Source of the DNA: Phellopilus nigrolimitatus
Taxonomy: Eukaryota; Basidiomycota; Agaricomycetes; Hymenochaetales; Hymenochaetaceae
Direction of reading: 5' to 3'
NCBI GenBank assembly: GCA_021029095.1
Contig: JAJOHG010000005.1
Location: forward strand, 682,001 to 746,000
DNA: 64,000 nucleotides
The position numbers were made by a program, and so were the translations under genes. Of the stretch, positions 60,121 through 64,000 are shown one piece after another. The notes beneath the pieces are model-generated. The model worked only from the letters and a program-made list of their open reading frames with translations. It was not told the origin of the DNA and searched no databases. The stretch's first letter is position 1; every line of letters starts with the position of its first letter.

Positions 60121-60652
60121 GGGACAAAAAATGGGTCTAAATCAAGAAACACCATTAGGTTTCCTTCCGGATGTGAGTAAGTCAAGCGTGATAATCCAAT
60201 CCAATCCAATCCAATATCCAGTCCAATATCCATATCCGAATTCAAAAAAAAAGTGGGGGGAAGGGGGGAGGCGTCCGTCCGAGCTCGTGTATGCGTGCTG
60301 CAGGTATGTATATATCCAAGAGACAGAAAAAGGGGGCGCAAGATACAGAAGAAGAAGAAGAAACGAAGGAACAGCGAAGGGCAGAGTACAGGGTGTTCTG
60401 TCGGGTCCGACGGTGGCAAGGGGAGAAGCAACAAGAAGTAAACAATAAGATTAGGACACGGGAGGGCCAAGTGCGCAAAAAGGACAACGGAAAAAAAAGG
60501 AAAAGTGTGGTGCAAGGTTCGGCGTACGGACCGTCGTGGCGTGTCGTAACAGAGGCTATCGCACACCCCGAGCAAGCAAACGAGAGAGAGAGAAACGAGA
60601 GGAACGAGATAAAGAGGGGAACGGAAGAGGGAGGGAGAAGGGAGGGGCCGCG
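59784..60652. repeat. intergenic microsatellite cluster between convergent genes
   Basis: Several simple repeats occur within about 300 bp: (CCAGT)n at 59936-59985, (AAAG)n at 60090-60119 and (CCAAT)n at 60195-60215, with a poly-A/poly-G stretch after 60242. No gene is supported. The long minus-strand frame through here (59904-61031) is a by-product of repeats and high GC. Confidence 0.8.
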
Positions 60653-63182
60653 CTATCGCAGGTCGATGAACCGCGTCTTCCGGCGGTGCGCGCGCGCGTC
60701 CGTGTCGCTGAAGCGCTGCGACGTGCGCAGGCTGCGCAGGCCGATCAGCTCGCCGAGCACGTCGACCTCCTCCCCGTCGCTGCCCGCGCCGCCGGCGCCG
60801 GCGCCCTCGCCGCCCTCGCCGAACGCGAGCGGACGCACGGCGTTCGCGTGCTGCTCGCACAGCATGCGCCCGTCGACCTCCCAGTACTCCTCGAGGCGCT
60901 CGCGGCAGCGCGCGCCGCTGCCGCTGCCGCCGCCGGCCCGCGGCGCGCGGAACTCGCAGACGAGGTGCGCGGGGTGGTAGCGCTCGCCCGTGTGCGCGAC
61001 GGCGCACGCGCCCTCGATGGGCTGCCCGCACGCGGGGTCCGCGCAGAGCGAGTCGTTCGCCTCGTGGTAGTGGTACCGGCAGAACGGCTTCCCGTCGAAG
61101 ACGTAGAACTCCTTGTCCGGGAAGGGTTTCTGGGCGGCGGGGGAGCGGGTCAGTGGTCAGTGCGCGCGTAGAAGGATGTGCTTTTGCTCACCTCGCATTT
61201 GTAACACGTGAAGCACTCGCGATGGTACTTGCCCTTGAGCTGGCCGTCCGCGGAGGACACCGCCTGCTTCTCGATCGGGCGATTGCACCGGCGGCACTGG
61301 GAAAGCAATACGTGCGGGGTAAGCCCTCAGAAGACCAAGGGGGGGAGCGGCACGAGCTCACCTTCGGCAGGTACATCGTCTTCCAGCAGCGCTCGCACAG
61401 CACGCCGGCGCCCTCCGCGCGCACCCAGCGGCCGTCGTCGATGCCCTTCGCGCAGCGCGTGCACTGGCGCGGGCGCCCGCGCGCCGCGGCGGCGTCGTCC
61501 GCGGCGCTGCTCTTGGCGGAGGGCGCGGTGCGCGAGCGCGTCGGGAGCTTCGGCGAGAGCGGCAGCGCGGGCAGCGGCGGGCTGCGCACGGCGGCGCCCG
61601 CGGACTTGGCCGTCGAGCGCGAGGTGAAGGAGTACGACGAGGACGCGGTCGACGCGCTGCGCGTTGGGAGCCCCGCGAGGGACTGCGGCGGCGAGGACGA
61701 GGACGAGGACGGGAAGAGCACGCGGCCCGCAGTGCCGCCGCTGCCTTTGGAACCCGGGAGCGTCGAGGCCGGGGAGGTCGGGGAGCGCACGGACTCTGTT
61801 TCCTGGTCGTACGCGAGCCCGAGCCCGCTGTAGTCGGACTCCTCGGAGGGCGAGGTGGGCGTCGCGGGCGGCGGCGGGGTGTGCTTCGCTGTGTTGACCT
61901 CGAGGTTGTTCAGGCGCGAGGAGAAGGGAGACGCGGCACGTGCTGTATCTGCTGGGGCGGGTACGCGACGCTCAGAGGGGATCGGCTGCTGGAGAGGAGA
62001 GAAGGGCGTACTCGTAGGAGAGGGCGTCCGGGAGGACGCGATGCCAGGCTGCGGATAGCCGTTTTGTGGGTGAGGAATGGGCGAATGAGGGGAATGGGAC
62101 GAAAGAGGGGTGTTTGGAGAGAGCGACGCTGTAACAAAAGAAAATTAAAACCAATATCTTTCTTGTGAAGAGAGGAGCGTACTTTGGTGCTGCGGCACGT
62201 CCGCGTTTATGTTCAGGTGCCTCGGGGCGTTCGTGCGCCGGCCGTCCATGCCAGAGGGCGGCGTGCGTATGCGCTCGGGGCCGGGGTGGTGGTCTTTGCC
62301 GAGGCTGGACGCGAGGAGCGCGGCCTGCGCGACGGCCTGGAAGCCGCGCCGGCCGACGCCCGCCATGTTCACCTCCGCGCCGCCGGGGTTCGCGTTCGCG
62401 TTCGCGCCCGCGCCGCCGGGCGAACGGCCCATGGGCGACGGCGGGGGCAGGGAGCGCGCGGAGGGCGGGCCGCTGAGGGGGCTCGCGACGCGCAGGTCGC
62501 GGGGGCTGTCCGCGGCGGGGCGCGCGGAGCCCGGGCGCTCTGCCGGCGGGACGCGCGGGCTGGGCAGCGCGCTGAAGCCGCTTGTGCTGCTGCGGAAGCC
62601 CGGGGGCGCGCTGGCGGGCGGGGCGGGCGGCGAGCGCGGCGGCGGGGTGGCGGCGGAGCCTGCGGAGCCCGCGCTCGCGCTGGACGTGCGCGCGCCGGGG
62701 GTGGGGGCGCGCGGGGCGTGCTGCTGGGCCTGGGGCGTCTGTGTGCGGATGGGGGGCAGCTGGTTTGGCTGCTTGCGCGTGAAGAAGCCCGGGGAGGGGG
62801 AGGGCGACTTGGGGAGGGGCGGCGGCGGCTGGGGCTGGGGCTGGGGCGTCTTTGAGCGGCGGGAGGTGGGTGTGTTGGGGCGGGGGGCGGGGCTGGAGAG
62901 GCGGTTGGGGCCGGGGGAGGAGGGGGAGGGGGAGGGCGGCTGGGAGAGGGAGAAGTTCTGGGAGGCCTGGCGGATCTTTGCGAGGATGGCGGAGGGCCGT
63001 GGGGTGGCTGCTGCTGCAGAGGAGGAGGAGGGGGGCGGGGGATGGGGGAGGGGCGGGAGGGGCGCGCAGACGTGCTCGCCGAGGTCGCTGAGGGGGACGG
63101 GGTTGTTGCAGTTTGAGCACTTTACGGAGGGGAGGAGCTGGGAGATGCGCTCGCCGGGGATCTGGGGGAGCTGGAGGGTCAT
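60653..63182 (-). CDS. LIM-domain protein (paxillin/Pxl1-like)
   Basis: Starts MTLQLPQIPGERISQLLPSV, followed by a small cysteine motif, KCSNCNNPVPLSDLGEHVC, of the zinc-binding kind. A long Pro/Ser-rich, probably disordered region makes up most of the protein. The C-terminal part carries LIM zinc fingers: CTRCAKGIDDGRWVRAEG with CERCWKTMYLPK, then CRRCNRPIEKQAVSS, KYHRECFTCYKCE|KPFPDK and CRYHYHEANDSLCADPACGQ, and RYHPAHLVCEF with MLCEQHA. The end is RRKTRFIDLR. Fungal relatives act in cytokinesis and actin organisation; that role is inferred. It is convergent with PRE2. Extreme GC bias makes false long frames on both strands here. Confidence 0.82.
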
Positions 63183-63639
63183 GGCAAGGAGCGGGGGAGT
63201 GGTACACGGCCTGGGTGGGCGCCGCGGAGGCGGGGCGGCGGCGCTGAGGACGGCGGGGACGGCGACGGCGACGGGGACGGGGAGGAGGAGGAGAGGACTT
63301 GTTGTTGATGGAGTGCGAAAACGAATTAAGCGAAGGGGAATAATAAAATATAAAATATAGAAAAAGAAAAGAAAAGAAAAGAGAGAGACGCGGTGGGTTG
63401 TGTCGCTGTAGCACGGCCGGATGAGGCAGCCGGCGGCGTGTGATTGGCAGGGGATCGGCGGTGGATCATTGGATCACGACGACGAGACTAGAGTCGGCTA
63501 CGGTTTGCCGAGGATCGGGACATGTGGGCCAAGCGGGCCAAGAGCGCCTATTTCCGATCATGAGTCCTGATCCGCATGCAGATCCCGCAACCCGTCTCTC
63601 TTGCCTTCACCACAACCACCGTTTAATATTATTATTAAA
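63183..63639. other. divergent intergenic region
   Basis: Between the divergent LIM gene and the secreted-protein gene. It holds an (AAAAG)n-like tract at about 63358-63387, otherwise no feature. Confidence 0.55.
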
Positions 63640-64000
63640 ATGCGCCCTCTTTATTTCTTGTCTATACTCGCCTTTCTTTCTTCGTCCCTCGCAAAGGACT
63701 CGGCCTGGAACGGCCACGTCACTCCCGGCTCCACCTCGCCCTCCAAGTTCACCCCCTTCTACGTCCCCGCAGGAAGCAAAGCCTACGACTCTACTGACCC
63801 CTCTATCCGCCACTTTGGCTCCTGGCGTGAAGCAGCCTCTCCAGACTACGTCAACGGCTCGGTCCTGTCTACGTCAGCAAAGGGCGCCTATGCCACCTTC
63901 AACTTCACTGGCACTGGCGTCGAACTCTACGGTGGCAAGGGCAGGCGCTACGGCACCGCTGACGTCTACCTTGACGGCAACCTCACTCGCTCGCTCAACA
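63640..64000 (+). CDS. secreted hypothetical protein, truncated by the window end
   Basis: The frame begins MRPLYFLSILAFLSSSLAKD, a clear signal peptide with likely cleavage after SLA. It continues AWNGHVTPGSTSPSKFTPFY, HFGSWREAASPDYVNGS, TFNFTGTGVELYGGKG and TADVYLDGNLTRSL up to the window end, with no intron yet. The beta-rich look with a VYLDG turn resembles a domain found in many basidiomycete secreted or membrane proteins, described as galactose-binding-like. That is inference. Three N-glycosylation-type sites (NGS, NFT, NLT) are visible. Confidence 0.7.
   Translation, partial: MRPLYFLSILAFLSSSLAKDSAWNGHVTPGSTSPSKFTPFYVPAGSKAYDSTDPSIRHFGSWREAASPDYVNGSVLSTSAKGAYATFNFTGTGVELYGGKGRRYGTADVYLDGNLTRSLN

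Noticed and set aside
59904..63414. Very long open frames on both strands (375, 480 and 383 codons)
   Set aside because: They come from extreme GC content and simple repeats around the LIM gene. They are Arg/Pro/Ala or Gly-rich and conflict with the zinc-finger reading of the minus strand.

Overview
The window reads as nuclear DNA of a filamentous basidiomycete, most likely an agaricomycete. It is dense with genes that are broken by many short introns, mostly 50-65 nt with GT-AG ends. The gene content is that of a normal eukaryotic chromosome arm: mitochondrial, translation, cytoskeletal, transport and RNA-surveillance genes. I see no prokaryotic, viral or plasmid genes. No tRNA or rRNA gene could be supported.

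Layout. 1-2.5 kb: an unrecognised minus-strand gene and mitoribosomal bS21m. 2.5-9 kb: RWD/Gir2-like protein, a P-TEFb-type cyclin, eIF2B-alpha, and an intronless unknown. 9.9-13.2 kb: an unrecognised gene and an LCL3-like nuclease. 13.4-20.8 kb: a very large XMAP215/Stu2-type TOG protein. 21.2-27.2 kb: glycerol-3-phosphate acyltransferase, an unknown, and methionine aminopeptidase 1. 27.4-31 kb: a NYN-domain RNase-like gene whose 3' end lies in a TA-flanked inverted-repeat element. 31.3-38.4 kb: sulfate permease, TACO1/YebC-like protein, STRAP-like WD40 protein and two small conserved-looking unknowns. 39-43 kb: a short-chain dehydrogenase, an ALKBH1-like dioxygenase and CMC2. 44-49 kb: a lone Zn2Cys6 domain, QCR7, nucleoside diphosphate kinase and a DOMON/cytochrome b561 protein. 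49-58 kb: LETM1, an acetate-transporter-family protein and an EST1/SMG6-like PIN protein. 58.5-64 kb, which is GC-rich: proteasome beta-5, a LIM-domain protein, and the start of a secreted protein.

Themes. Five head-to-head gene pairs are separated by only 191-232 bp, which suggests bidirectional promoters. Many products serve mitochondria (bS21m, LCL3, TACO1, CMC2, QCR7, LETM1). Three features of gene structure stand out: five introns that need a GC-AG border, two microexons (6 and 12 nt), and a cluster of single-base reading-frame breaks at short homopolymers between 45.7 and 56.4 kb. The last look more like sequence errors than biology. Splice sites were inferred by eye from frame, GT/AG signals and remembered family conservation; no database search was run.
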